Below, piece by piece: positions 34,217 through 44,815 of a stretch of DNA of 64,000 bases (position 1 is its first letter; each line of letters opens with the position of its first letter). A program made the translations under genes and the position numbers. This DNA comes from Isochrysis galbana. Its lineage: Eukaryota; Haptophyta; Isochrysidales; Isochrysidaceae. The notes beneath the pieces were generated by a model. The model was given only the letters and a program-made list of their open reading frames with translations. It ran no database searches and was not told where the DNA came from. The stretch lies in NCBI GenBank assembly GCA_018136815.1, contig CM030940.1, positions 18,701-82,700 of the forward strand. The letters are read 5' to 3'.

Positions 34217-34918
34217 AGAGGTTCATTTTTTGACGTGGGCAGCGACGATGGGCGTGGCCAAGGTGGGTTGCAAGGGTACAACGACGGTGGTGATTGGCGA
34301 GCCAACTTCGGCGCCAGCGACTTTGGGCGCAGAGGTTGGCGAGATGCTGGTGGCTGGAACGACAGCTCGCACGACCGCGTCGGTGGGCCGTACGGTGACA
34401 GGTCGTATGTCGATGGGCGCTATCGCGACGGGCAGTATCGCGACGGGCAGTATCGTGATGGGCAGTATCGCGATGAGCGATACCACGATGAGCGATATCG
34501 CGATGAGCGATATCGCGACCGGCAATACGAAGATTGTCGCGGCGGTGGGCGTTGGCATGGCGCCATAAACCACAGGTACGATGGCGTTGCATGCCTGTCA
34601 TTGCCCGGCCACCAGTTTCTAGAGTCACCACAGCACCATGCACGCGATTACGCCAAGCGGGGTTCAGGAAGCAGCAGCGGCCCTTCTTCGGTTCTTCTTA
34701 GCCCCCCGTGTGGCGTGGCCCTTCCTCCCTCTTCGCCTGATTCCGCGGAGGTGATGCGAGCGCGCAAGATGACGCGGCTCCGCGTCACATACGAGTCGAG
34801 CCATGCCGCCTTGGCTGAAGAAGAAGCGGAGGCGGAGATGCGAGCGCAGGTGCAAAGCCGCAGGCGGAAGACAGAGGAGGCGGCGGTGGCCAAACTGTGG
34901 GGCGCCAAGCAGCTGTAG
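34172..34918 (+). CDS. Unknown protein of the TIR element, plus strand
   Basis: 248 residues starting MPIDGDVHASVGGRHRGSFF. The first half is Gly/Asp/Arg-rich and includes a repeated RYRDGQYRDGQYRD array. The second half ends in a charged helix (MTRLRVTYESSHAALAEEEA and onward). The shape, an RGG-like part plus a helix, suggests nucleic-acid binding. It overlaps the start of the minus-strand ORF, so one of the two may be a chance ORF. No family was recognised. Confidence 0.4.
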   Translation: MPIDGDVHASVGGRHRGSFFDVGSDDGRGQGGLQGYNDGGDWRANFGASDFGRRGWRDAGGWNDSSHDRVGGPYGDRSYVDGRYRDGQYRDGQYRDGQYRDERYHDERYRDERYRDRQYEDCRGGGRWHGAINHRYDGVACLSLPGHQFLESPQHHARDYAKRGSGSSSGPSSVLLSPPCGVALPPSSPDSAEVMRARKMTRLRVTYESSHAALAEEEAEAEMRAQVQSRRRKTEEAAVAKLWGAKQL

Positions 34919-35078
34919 TAGCCTATCCCCTATGTTTATGAGAGTGAGTGTGTGTGCCATTACTTGTTCCTAGACAATTAACAATCGCATTGACAAATGC
35001 AACTTTGGCAATGACAATGTAGCTGTTTATGGTCTCCGGCTAGGGTTTATGATCTCCGGCTGAGGCTCGTTTGAGGCG

Positions 35079-36145
35079 GGAATCACGATAGGACCGAGAG
35101 AGTTAAGACTCTCGCAGTTCGCGGATGACACGCAAATTCTAGCTAATTCCTTCGAGTCATTGGAAAAGGCGATGCATATCCTAGATATCTATGGAACCGC
35201 CACCGGGGCTAGAGTCAATAGAAGAAAGAGTGTACTAATACGCTTGGAATCCCTTGTGGGAGCGCGAGTCCCCGACACGCTAGCTTACCTAAAAACGCTC
35301 GGCGAAGGAGAGTATGCCACCATCCTGGGAGTGCCCTTCTGGGAAGGACCCGACGACGATACTTTTTGGGAAAGGCTCTACGTCAAGCTCAAGAAGAAAG
35401 TCGCAGCGTGGAAAGGAGTTCAGAACCTCTCGATTCACGGGAGAACGCTACTAGCTAGTGAACTTTATTAGCTGCATACGGGACGCCGAGATACTGGCTA
35501 TCCACCTCCACCCCTCCGGCATGGTTCATGGAAGCTATTGATTGACTCTGACGTTCAAACTATATTGTGGGATAGGTCCCCCCGGCTACAGGCGGACGAG
35601 CTAGGCTCCTCGCAAGAGGGAAGAAGATGGATAACCTATCCGGCATACCCGAGAGTGGGGATGAGCGAGGACGGGCCCCTTCTGGGCATCGGACTACTCC
35701 CTATGGCCGAACACACGCGTGCGCTTCAAGCAATATGGATAGTCCGTTACCTAAACCCGTCCTCGGCGGATTGGAAGACTGCCCTAGACCAATGTTTCAG
35801 TCGCACCCCGTTGGGGAGATCGGCGGTCTTCTCGAAAGTCGACGCGCTAAGCCTCTCGGCTAGCATTCGTGGAAACAACACGCTTCCGGCCTTTTGGAAG
35901 CAAGAAGCAAGCGCTCGAAAATTTCCGACGGATTAAGTTCCTTATTCCTTAGGGAAACTAATACGCGGGAAGGGACCCAGGCTCGCCCTCGCACACCACG
36001 AGAAGGACGTAGGCATCACCTATTGCGGCCCCGCCCTCTCTTCCTCGCCGCACTTTACGGCCGCCGTTGCCGCCAACGTCGACCTTTCCGAGCCCGCCCC
36101 CGCCCACCTCGAAGCCCTCGCCGACGCCACAAAAAAAAACATCTG
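35079..36145 (+). pseudogene. Broken LINE reverse-transcriptase fragment
   Basis: It begins GITIGPRELRLSQFADDTQ, the palm motif of a non-LTR reverse transcriptase (catalytic ADD at about 35121-35129), and goes on with GTATGARVNRRKS, the usual next block. The frame stops at 35471, resumes at 35538-35936 (another frame) and again at about 35937-36125 (HHEKDVGITYCGPALS). The upstream finger, palm and endonuclease parts are missing; the DNA element with inverted repeats lies directly upstream. It is therefore a decayed fragment of a LINE. Confidence 0.8.
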
Positions 36146-36710
36146 AAGATTCTGGGCTGCGTTGAGGAGTGACGTGATAGTACCGGGCTAGTGGGAGTGG
36201 GAGTAGTGGTACTAACGCTCAGATGTTTTATTATTATTCACCCAGCCTTGTTGCGTACGGCGTCTCCCCTCGTGCGCTACTTAGGCTTAGTTAGGGGCCC
36301 GGGTGCTGTGGTGGTGGGCGACGAGGGGGGCGGATATGAGGCGGAGGCGGCAAGCGCGAGAAGCGAAGGGGAGCAGGGTGCCAAAGCGGGCGCAACAAGC
36401 CGGCAAAGGGCGATGGACGCTTACCAGGAAGGTGGCTCAAGTACCCAGTGTAGGTGTTAGCCCTGCATCTTTAGAAGTTTTCTTCTTCCGCAGTTTGTTT
36501 GTTTTCATTTTCATCTTCCTACCTAGTCTTCCCGCCCCGTGGAGGCACACGCTTACACACGCCGTGCTTGGCTATGCCCAAAGCCATGGTGTCATGCACG
36601 GTCATACAATGGCTATGGGCGTGCATGCACGGATACGCAGAGTGCAATTTCATCAAAAACCTGGCATGCTCGAGGTCCCGATCCACAATCAACAATCCCC
36701 AAAGACATCG
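36146..36710. other. Intergenic stretch with a TAGGTGTTAGCCC motif
   Basis: TAGGTGTTAGCCCTGCATCT at 36451 recurs at 40144 and, in shorter form, at 48173, so it belongs to a small repeat family. The rest shows no gene. Confidence 0.4.
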
Positions 36711-37942
36711 TCATGTCAAGGAATCCCGATTGGATGCTGGTAGTTCTGGCTCGAGCTCAACAGCCATTCTGTGCGGGAGCACAGCGGCGTGTCGGCGACT
36801 GCATGCTCGAGGCCTAAACAGATCAAACACCGCCTGGCGAACATCTGGCTTCATCACAGCCAACGCGACTGAAACCGGCCCTTGCAAGTGCGTCCACGTG
36901 GCGCCAAACCAAAACAACCATGGATCAAGGTAGTCAAGGACGAAGATGAGCAGTGCTGCTGGGCACCACATGAGTATGACGCTGGCGAAGATGCGGGCAA
37001 AGTAGATCGCAAGCGATCGCGCCTGCTGTTCCCGCCTCTTGTGCGCTAAACTCTTCGGGTCGGTTCCAAAGGCTAAGTCCGAACGGCTAGCGTGCTGGAC
37101 GCTTCGTTCCAATCCTCTAGCTGTCCACCGCCTCGCCGCAGAGCGGGATACTGAAATCCAAAGGCCCTTATACCACGTCAAGACGAGCAAATAGAGCGCG
37201 TACGCTGCTGGGATGAAACCTGCCATTGGCGCGAGGACAAGCCAGAAGAACAACGTCGCCGTGGCATCCTCTTGAAAGGGCCCACAAGCGAAGCCACGGT
37301 ATGGGTATGCGTAGACGGGCATGACGCCTGTGACGGAGGGAGGACGAGGTCTAGACTTCAGGCTCTTCTCTCATGCTCGCCATGCCGATCGCGCGCACTG
37401 GCGCGCGCTCTCGGTGCTGGCGGAGGCGACTCACCCCATAGCGGCCATGACGAGATGAACGCGCACCAGGCGTAGATGGCGCAGGCCTGCATGAGGACTT
37501 GACGGCCGGAAGGCGGCCGGTAGTCTTGCATGATGTGGCACGCGTGGAGGAGCCTATACACCTCGTGCGCCACCAGGCTGTTGAGCCAGAAGCTGCCCGC
37601 AAAGCCGAAGAGGATGTAGAAGGCCTGGAACTCGCAGAAGGCGACGTTGGCGACGTGCCCGTTGCCATAGTTATAGATGCACTGGACGATGCAGGGGAAG
37701 CTGGAGACGATGTCGGGTACGGTGAGCGCCATCAGATACTGGTTGAACGGCTTAGAGCGGCAGTCTCGCGAGGCGCAGAGCGCGACGAGCAGCGTGAACG
37801 AGGAGAGGAAGGAGAGGAGCGTGACGACGCTGAGGATGGCCCACATGGTCTTGAGCTCAGGCTCCGAGGCTGAGCTGAGCCGCATCTGGTAGAGGGAGGC
37901 GTTGGCCGCCAGCTCGTCCACCCGCACGATTGGGTACGACAT
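36711..37942 (-). CDS. GPCR-like seven-transmembrane protein, two exons
   Basis: Exon 1 is 37942-37435 and exon 2 is 37327-36711; the intron has GTGAGT and CACAG borders and joins in phase 1, giving about 374 residues. An upstream in-frame ATG at 38008 would add 22 residues. Helices: TM1 MWAILSVVTLLSFLSSFTLL, TM2 PFNQYLMALTVPDIVSSF, TM3 after a Cys (FCEFQAFYILFGFAGSFWL) ending HEVYRLL, TM4 VLMQACAIYAWCAFISSWPL, TM5 LFFWLVLAPMAGFIPAAYAL, TM6 SVILMWCPAALLIFVLDYL, TM7 and a helix-8-like end (VMKPDVRQAVFDLF). A Cys before TM3 and one in the loop before TM5 (GFACGPF) can form the usual disulfide. DRY and NPxxY are only loosely kept. It likely senses an external ligand; G-protein coupling is unproven. 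Confidence 0.75.
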
Positions 37943-38052
37943 CGGCTGCTCGGCGGCCGCCTTGCCTCCTTCTTTGCCCTGTTTCCACCCCCACTCCCCT
38001 CCCTCCACCCCACACAGCGCTCCTCCCTCGCTCTCCCTTCTCTCTCTCTCCC

Positions 38053-38102
<50 letters not shown>

Positions 38103-39204
38103 CCCCCCCTCCCCTCGCCCCCCCTCCCCCTTCTTCACCCCTCTGTTGTTCCCTCTTCTCTCTCCTCCTCCTCTCTCCTCCTCGGCGTGGCCGCCGAGCT
38201 CCCCAGAAAGAGAGAGAGGGAGAGAGAGAGAGAAGCCCCCCCCCCCCCCGCCCTTTCCTCCTCTTCCCTCTCTCTTCCTCCCGCGGCCCGCGCGCGCAGA
38301 GAGAGTCTTCCATTGAGACACGGCCGGTCTCTTCGTCTCTCTCTCTCCCTCTCTCTCTCTCCCCCCCCCCCCCCTCTCCCTCCCCCTCTCTTTCTCTCTC
38401 TCTCTCCTCTCCCCCCTCCCTCTCCCTCTCTCTCTCCCCCCTCCCTCTCTCTCTCCCCCCCCCCCCCTCTCCCTCCCCCTCTCTTTCTCTCTCTCTCTCC
38501 TCTCCCCCCCTCCCTCTCCCTCTCTCTCTCCCCCCCTCCCCCCTCTCTCCCCCCTCCCCCTCTCTCTCCCCCCCCCCCCCCACAATTCCGTCTGCCCCGG
38601 GGCAGCGGCGGCGGGGGGGGGGGGGGGGGGGGGGCGGCAAGGGGGGGGGTCCCAGGCGCGCGCGCGCGGGGGGGGGGCACTTCTCTGGATCCCCCCCCCG
38701 CCGCCGCCGCCCCCCCCCCCCCCCTGCAGCGCCGAGCTCGGGCGCCCAGATCCTCCTCTGTCCCCCCCCCCCCTCTCCCCCTCCCCCCCTCCCTCTCCCC
38801 TCTCTCCACCCTTCTCTCCTCTCTCTCCCCTCTCTTCTTCCCCTTCCCCACCCCCCCCCCCCCTCAGTCCCCCCCCCCCCCCCCACCGTGTGGGGGGACG
38901 CGCAGTTTTTTTCTTCCTTCGGCGCCCGCGCGCGCGCGCACACAAGAACGCGCCCCTCCACCGGCGGCGAGGGGATCCCGCGCCTAGATGGGAAATACAG
39001 TGGGGGGGAGTGCAAATACAGTAAATACAGTCTGCATTTGGCCTTCGTACAAATACAGTGAAATACAGTCCCCAAATACAGTAGACAGTAGGGTTTTTTT
39101 CTTTTCTCTTTTTTTTCTTTCTCCATATCTCTTTCTCCTCGCGGCTCGCGACTCGCCCCCGTCGCCACTTGCCAACTACGAGCGCGCGCCGCCAACCCCC
39201 TCCC
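37943..39204. repeat. Low-complexity pyrimidine and G/C tracts
   Basis: (CT)n at 38040-38100, a long CT/C region to 38580 with two near copies of a CTCTCTCCCCCC block, poly-G (38609-38635) and poly-C runs to 38885, then ACAGT-rich sequence from 38995. All long ORFs here, on both strands, come from the repeat composition. Confidence 0.85.
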
Positions 39205-39216
39205 CCCCCTCTGCCA

Positions 39217-39837
39217 GAGCCATGCAGCCCAACCCCAATCCCAACCGAGCCTCTCGATCCATGGCGCAGCAGGCGGCGCTGGAGATCGTGAGCGCCCGCG
39301 GAACGGACGGCGAGGAGGCGGCTGCGGCATGCACAGCGGCGCCGATGCAGTAGTGTATGGCCAAATACATTCTCAAGCTCGGTCGCGAATGTCCCATCAG
39401 GTGTCAGGTGGCAGATAAGCTGGTTTTTTGTCATGAGTCCATGCATGTGCAGATGCGTTCCCAGAGTGCTGCTTGGAAACCTGATGTTGTGCCATGGGAG
39501 AGTTGATGAGGATAGTGATGGGGATGGGGAGGAGCAGTGGGAGCCATGCAGCCCAACCCCAATCCCAATCCCAACCGAGCCTCTCGATCCATGGCGCAGC
39601 AGGCGGCGCTGGAGATCGTGAGCGCCCGCGGAACGGACGGCGAGGAGGCGGCTGCGGCATGCACAGCGGCGCCGATGCAGTAGTGTATGGCCAAATACAT
39701 TCTCAAGCTCGGTCGCGAATGTCCCATCAGGTGTCAGGTGGCAGATAAGCTGGTTTTTTGTCATGAGTCCATGCATGTGCAGATGCGTTCCCAGAGTGCT
39801 GCTTGGAAACCTGATGTTGTGCCATGGGAGAGTGATG
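39217..39837 (+). repeat. 324-bp tandem duplication with the SDED-family ORF
   Basis: GAGCCATGCAGCCCAACCCC occurs at 39217 and 39541, and the following about 300 bases are nearly identical. The first copy has one extra T near 39504, which breaks the reading of the WESDEDSD motif. The second has an extra CCCAAT unit. Confidence 0.85.
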
Positions 39838-39959
39838 AGGATAGTGATGAGAGCGACGCCATCGCTCGCGCTCTCTCCAGAGCAGAAGCACCGGATAAAA
39901 ATCCTCTTACGACAACTCTCTCACACCACTATCAGACGCACATTCACGGTAACACGTAG
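39687..39959 (+). CDS. SDED-family small protein, second copy
   Basis: A 90-residue ORF with AAWKPDVVPWESDEDSDESD, like the 17341-17601 protein. Its start is uncertain: the conserved N-terminal part (MQPNPNPNRASRS) lies further upstream, separated by a stop codon in the present sequence, so an intron or a decayed copy is possible. No function is known. Confidence 0.35.
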   Translation: MAKYILKLGRECPIRCQVADKLVFCHESMHVQMRSQSAAWKPDVVPWESDEDSDESDAIARALSRAEAPDKNPLTTTLSHHYQTHIHGNT

Positions 39960-40511
39960 ATAACTAACGTAAGCGGGACACGCGTAGAGAAGGGGTGAGC
40001 AGGAGAGGAAAGAGAAAAGAAGAGAGGGGTGGGGGCGTCGCCTCTCCTCACGTGAAGAGAAGCCCTATTGGACTTAGGAAGTAAAAAGAGGTCAGGTCAA
40101 AGGGGGGGAGGCAAGTGACAACGGACCCATCGGTGATAAGTAGTAGGTGTTAGCCCTGGATCTTTAGGTGTTTTTCTTCGTCTATCACTACCACTACGCA
40201 GCAAGCACGCATAGCAAGCCAAGCCGCTGACGAGGCTCGGCCCAGATGATCGATTGCAGATGCAGCCATCCGGGGCATAACGACCTCTGCAACGCATGTA
40301 CCGGGAGAGCTGGGGGGCCGCCCTCGGGTGGGAGGGGGCGAAAGCGACTTGCATAGAGCATCTGCACGCGTTCCATCGCAGACTAGCCATAACGTTAGTT
40401 GCGGACCTCGGACTCGGACGTAAATGAGTAAATGCGATGCAAGCCCCGGACGACGCGGCCCCTATCCCGATGCTGCCAACCGCTACTCTCCTCGTCCTAA
40501 CGTCCCCTCCT
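39960..40511. other. Intergenic stretch, no gene seen
   Basis: It includes the second TAGGTGTTAGCCC copy (40144). No other feature was recognised. Confidence 0.4.
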
Positions 40512-42494
40512 CTACTCGAGCTTTATCTTGTACGAGCGGCACACCTCCTCCAACTCCAACGTTTTGCTCGTGGAGATCTGATTCCTCCCCGTGCGTAACG
40601 TGGTGAGGAGAGGCGCCACTAGAACGCCTCCAGACTCGGTGTTGTGCTTGTTTCTAAAATGCAAGAACTCAATCAGATGGTCCGCGCCCTCATCGCCCAG
40701 TTGGTTGTTAAACATGTTGAGAAAGATGACTTTGGGGCAATTGCCACAGCGGAGTGCGTCACATATTAGCTTGGCGCCTTCGGCACCGATCGGGTTGGAG
40801 GTGAACGATATCGCTTCGAGATTCTTCGTGAGCGGCAGCCTGTGGGCCGAAGAAAGCGGGTAAGGGAGGTGGAGAGAAGGGGCGCGTCGAGCGCCAGCAC
40901 TACTTTGTGGCGTGAAAGGTATGGAAATGGATGGTGTGAGGGAGGGAGGCAACGCTCGGCCGCGCCCAGGCTCGCGGCGGGGTAAGGGTAGAGCCGCACC
41001 ATTGCTCGGTAAACTGTGCAATTTGTGCCGGCCCCCATCCAATGGAGCTGAACGTGATCCTGGCGGCGCCTTGGACAGTTGTCATCGCGGTCTTCTCGTA
41101 CAGTGCCGCGACCAGGTCCTTGTCGGCGCCATTTGTGAAGTGCTTGCTGTTGAGGAGCTCGCGCAGAGCGGCCGTCGAAAGGGGGGGTGGCCGCTGGAAG
41201 ATCCTGTCGACGCCAAGACTGATGTCGAAGAGCTGTGGCCAACCGGACGAGGTGACGGTCTTCGCCAGCATGCTCACGTTGTACTCAAAGGTCGGCCAGC
41301 CGCGCTCCATGTATGGCAAGGTTGTTGAGCCCTCTGGTTGCTGGGTCAGGAAAAAGCAAGTGGTTAGTTGATGCGCGTACCAAACTTGCATTCTGGAGAG
41401 GGCGGCCTTGAAGGCGGCATTCTCCATCGGGGAGCGCGGCGTGCCATCGGGCGACTTTTGGAAGAGTGAGCAGTAGTCGAAGAAGACGGCCATATTGTCG
41501 GGCAGCCGCTGCCACGTGTGTTGGCCGTTGGTGGCGGCGATCTTCGTGGCGCGCTCCATGGCATCGACAAACTGGATCAGATTGGCGCCTGCAGCTCGCA
41601 AGGGGGACATCAACCGTGGGTCTTCGACCCCAACGGCTGGGCGCATCATGGCGGGCTTGCTGCACGCCCTCTCCTCTCTAATTCGCGCTGGGCGCCAGCT
41701 CAAACCTCGCGCCTCGAGCTCTGGCCGACGCACCTTCCGGATCGGGGTGCTCCGCCGTCTCCCAGCAGTGAGAGATGGCGATCACTCTCATCGGCTGCCC
41801 CGCGTTCTCCGACCCGCGCTTGAGGGCCTTCACCTCCTCGTACGTGTAGAAGGCCTCCGGCTCGGTGCGCTCAAGATCCTGGCGTCGGGGCAGCGCGAGC
41901 TTCCTGCGCTCCTCGGCGGATCCGGCAGCACGGATCTTACGCGCACGCTCCGACAGCCATTTGCTCTTCAGCAGCTTCACGGGTGGCACCTCGAGGCCCG
42001 GCCGTGTCGTAAGCTCCGCCCAGATGGTCTCGATATCCTTGTACATGGTCTCCGTCTCAGCCAGTGCCGGCACCACCGGCTCGCACCAAGCGCGCGCAAA
42101 CTCATCAAAGTCGACCCTACCGTCGCTGTTGGCGTCGAACCGCGCAAACATGGCGGCCGCCCGCGCAGCACTGACCGGCTGGCACCCCTTACCACCTGCG
42201 CGGGCACAGCGAGCTCGCGGCGTGAGAACTTGCACCGCGGCTGCTGCTGGCCCCGGTTCGACCGCGGCAGAAAGGAAGGGGAAGCCCTGGGGGGTCAGGG
42301 AAGGGAGGGAGGGGGGGGGGACTGGGGGAAAGGGGGAAGGGGGGGAGGGGGAAGAGAAGGGGATGGGGGGAGGGGTTCTGTAGAGGCGCACCCCTCGTCA
42401 TCAAAGCCACAAACTCCTGCTGAGAGATGGAGCCGTTGCCATCGGAGTCGAAGCGACGGAAGGCACTGAGCAACTCCTCTTTCTCCACTGGCAT
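40512..42494 (-). CDS. EF-hand, HET/TIR-like domain and LRR protein, four exons
   Basis: Exons 42494-42392, 42195-41734, 41588-41000 and 40839-40512 join with GT-AG borders and matching phases to 493 residues. Two complete EF-hand loops come first: DSDGNGSISQQE (exon 1) and DANSDGRVDFDE (exon 2), so calcium is likely bound. The middle domain carries VIAISHCWE, MAVFFDYCSLFQ and YMERGWPTFEY, a set of motifs seen in protist proteins related to HET/TIR-like domains. It continues with VDRIFQRPPPLS and FTNGADKDLVAALYE. The end has two ribonuclease-inhibitor-type leucine-rich repeats (NPIGAEGAKLICDAL and NNQLGDEGADHLIEF). The order sensor-effector-LRR recalls immune-type receptors, but no NTPase is present. 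The exact fold of the middle domain is inferred from motifs only. Confidence 0.8.
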
Positions 42495-43590
42495 CGTTGG
42501 GGGGGGTGGGGGTGGGTGGGGTCGGGGGGGTGGGGTGGGAGGAGGCGAAAGCGGCCTGAGAACGACGAACGGCTGTCTTCTCTCCCTCCCTCTCTCTCTC
42601 TCTCCTTCCCTCTCTCCTTTTCCCCTCTCTTCTCCTGTATCTCAACCCTCTCTTTTGTTCTCTCCTCTCTTCTTCCATCCTCCTTCTTTCCTCTCCATTC
42701 TCTTCTAACATTACGCTCCACCGCGGCTCCCTCTGTCCTTTTCTCCCTTTCCACAAACACATCATTTCACACTTCATCAATACCATAGGAGCAGTGGGCA
42801 GCCGATGAACAATCTATTAAAAGACAAATAAGAGAGCGTAACCGTGTAACCGTCGTCTCTCGGCCGGATGATGGATGCCTCTTCTTCCGCGGGCCACTAG
42901 TAGCCCGGTCACTCACAAGGGGGGTGCGGAGTGCGGAGGTCACCATCTGTAATGGGCAAACGAAGGCCCAAATAAACATCTGAATCTGATAGGGCGGTCA
43001 AACAGGGCTTTTTAAGTACTAATATGGAGGGGGGGGGGTGACATTTTTTGACCATTCTCCAAAGCCCACAACAAAACTCCCAGGGGGCCAGCTGCCGTCA
43101 CGAAAATATTCGCCAGAAAATGATGCGATTCTCCTCCCCCCTCGCCCCTCCCTTGCACACGCTCTGGGCTCTGGGGCTCTACGCTCTACCAGTAAAGAAC
43201 AAAGAACCACGGCGCCCGCCGCGGGAGTGATGGCAGGGCAGTCAAACATTTTTATAAGTAAAAGGGGTGAAAAATGACCATCTCGGAATTGATGAAATTT
43301 GAGGATTTTTCACGGTAGGAAGTTCACAATACACCCAACTAGCACATATCCGGGGTCCATTGGTCCATTAGTTAGGACCCGGGAAGGTCGTTTGCCTTCA
43401 TTTGGTACCCCTCGTTTCCAAATACGCGATGCGTCGGTACAAAAAAATCTTATTGTATTTGAGCAAAGGCACCCACCTCACAGTGCTCAACCATGTCTAT
43501 AAATATAATGGCGGCTGATGATGTAGTTCTCAAGTCTCAAGCGATTGCATATGGATCATAAAGAAGATTTAAATTAAATTAAAATTAAAA
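42495..43590. repeat. Upstream region of the EF-hand/LRR gene and a repeated block
   Basis: A CT-rich tract (42570-42700) lies just upstream of the gene start. At 42990 and 43233 two related blocks (AGGGCRGTCAAACA ... TTTTTAAGTA or TTTATAAGTA, then TGACATTT or TGACCATCT) occur as direct repeats. No gene was seen. Confidence 0.5.
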
Positions 43591-43735
43591 TGTTATATCC
43601 TAGCCAACCCCACTAGCTAATTGGACACAACTTTTCAGCCCCGGACTCCCGCCATGCCTGGCGAGCCAGGTGTCCAAGTGGTACCGGGGGGGGGGGCATT
43701 GCCCCCTCCCCTCGATATTTGTCCTCCCCCCAGTG
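43591..43735 (+). repeat. SINE-like interspersed repeat, copy 2
   Basis: Copy of 3965-4110 with GGACACAACTTTTCAG and GAGCCAGGTGTCCAAGTGGT. It lacks the last 60 bases of the first copy. Confidence 0.6.
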
Positions 43736-44309
43736 CAAGCACCGACCCTACGCACCCCAGCACACCCTCTCCTCGAGGCCACGCTGGGGGAAAACCCCTT
43801 TCGGGTAAAACAACGCAGGGGGGGGGGGCACTCGTGAGTTTAGGGGCCTAGAGCGCTAATCTCCCTCGCTAGTGCGAGTGGCCACGGCGAGCCGCGGCCC
43901 TTCCCTCCTGGCTCTGGCGGCTCTGGCGCCCCCGTCTTCTCTTACCCAAACGGCGCGAGAAGACACGTTACTGCCGGAGGGGAGAGCTGCCGCTCCCCCC
44001 TCCCCTCCCTCTTCCCTTTTCCTCCTCTCTTCCCTGCGGCGGGGGCCCATGGCGCGCGCCTGCGGCCCCTCGCTCAGGTCCCCAGATGGCCTGCAGGGCC
44101 TGGGAGCATAGCTCAGGGGGCAGGTGAGGCTGGGGCATGGCCCTGGCCCCTCCTGCCTCTCCCTCGCTGGCTCTCGAGCCCCTGCGGGTCGACTGGAGCT
44201 GGCTGGGGGGTCCTGAACAGGGGGGCCCAGGGGGAGGAGGGGCTGGTCAGAGGAATGGGCAGGCCCCGATGGGCCAGGGCGGGCGAGTCAGAGTCAGGCG
44301 GGCCTGTGG
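43736..44309. other. GC-rich intergenic stretch, no gene seen
   Basis: GC-rich, with several short ORFs of low credibility and no motifs. It borders the LINE-type 5' fragment. Confidence 0.35.
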
Positions 44310-44458
44310 GGAGAGGTATGGGTCAGCAGGGCTGTGTGCTCCTGGCAAGCCATCAGGCGTGCCAGGAGAGTGGGTGGATCCTCCCCCATGGCAGGGGAGG
44401 AGTGGAGAGAGAGGGGGGCTCGTGCCCCCCCATGGGCGAACTAAGTATAAACTTAGTT
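44310..44458 (-). mobile_element. LINE-type 5' end fragment, minus strand, copy 2
   Basis: Shares its body with 19200-19358 and ends at the same perfect 20-bp palindrome (44439-44458). On the minus strand the palindrome is followed by GCCCATGG. Confidence 0.5.
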
Positions 44459-44536
44459 GATCATAAAGAAGATGGACGATAACTTTAAAAATTCATCTTA
44501 CCTCTCTTTCCGCCATATGCCAATTCTAAATCTGCC

Positions 44537-44815
44537 ATGCAGGTTATGGCGGAAGCATTGGACAGCACCAGTCCGCCGCCGCCGGTTGGGGTCAACCCGT
44601 CTAACCCAAAGTTTTCGACGTACACTGTCGAATGTCAGTTCTTATTCAGTTTATTAGATTTCAAGCACAATACGGACATTAAAGACAACTTACACAGAAT
44701 TTGCGAGATTGATAAATCATTCACACTGGTTTCTATGAGACACACTCTCTTGAGCAATAAATTCACTGTGAAAACAATCATCAATATGAGTTACAAAACT
44801 ATTGTTATAGTTTGA
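44537..44815 (+). CDS. Short AT-rich ORF of unknown nature
   Basis: 92 residues (MQVMAEALDSTSPPPP ... YTVECQFLFSLLDFKHNTDI ... LVSMRHTLLSNKFTVKTIIN). Composition is protein-like and unlike the surrounding GC-rich DNA, which may indicate an insert of other origin. No motif was recognised. Confidence 0.25.
   Translation: MQVMAEALDSTSPPPPVGVNPSNPKFSTYTVECQFLFSLLDFKHNTDIKDNLHRICEIDKSFTLVSMRHTLLSNKFTVKTIINMSYKTIVIV

Larger units (their letters stand above)
32923..35071. mobile_element. DNA element with 28-bp terminal inverted repeats
   Basis: Positions 32923-32950 and 35044-35071 are perfect inverted repeats of 28 bp (core CGAGCCTCAGCCGGAGATC). Just inside, the right end carries a second imperfect copy (35028-35042) and the left end a small hairpin (GATCATAAA paired with TTTATGATC). 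The 2.15-kb body contains two divergent ORFs and no recognisable transposase. The right end abuts a LINE reverse-transcriptase fragment within 10 bases. TGA is present at both outer borders and could be a 3-bp target duplication, but this is not certain. Confidence 0.7.

Noticed and set aside
37732..39776. Two large minus-strand ORFs (532 and 639 residues)
   Set aside because: They are made almost wholly of Gly/Arg/Glu runs from pyrimidine tracts, and their ends overlap the GPCR exon in the wrong frame.
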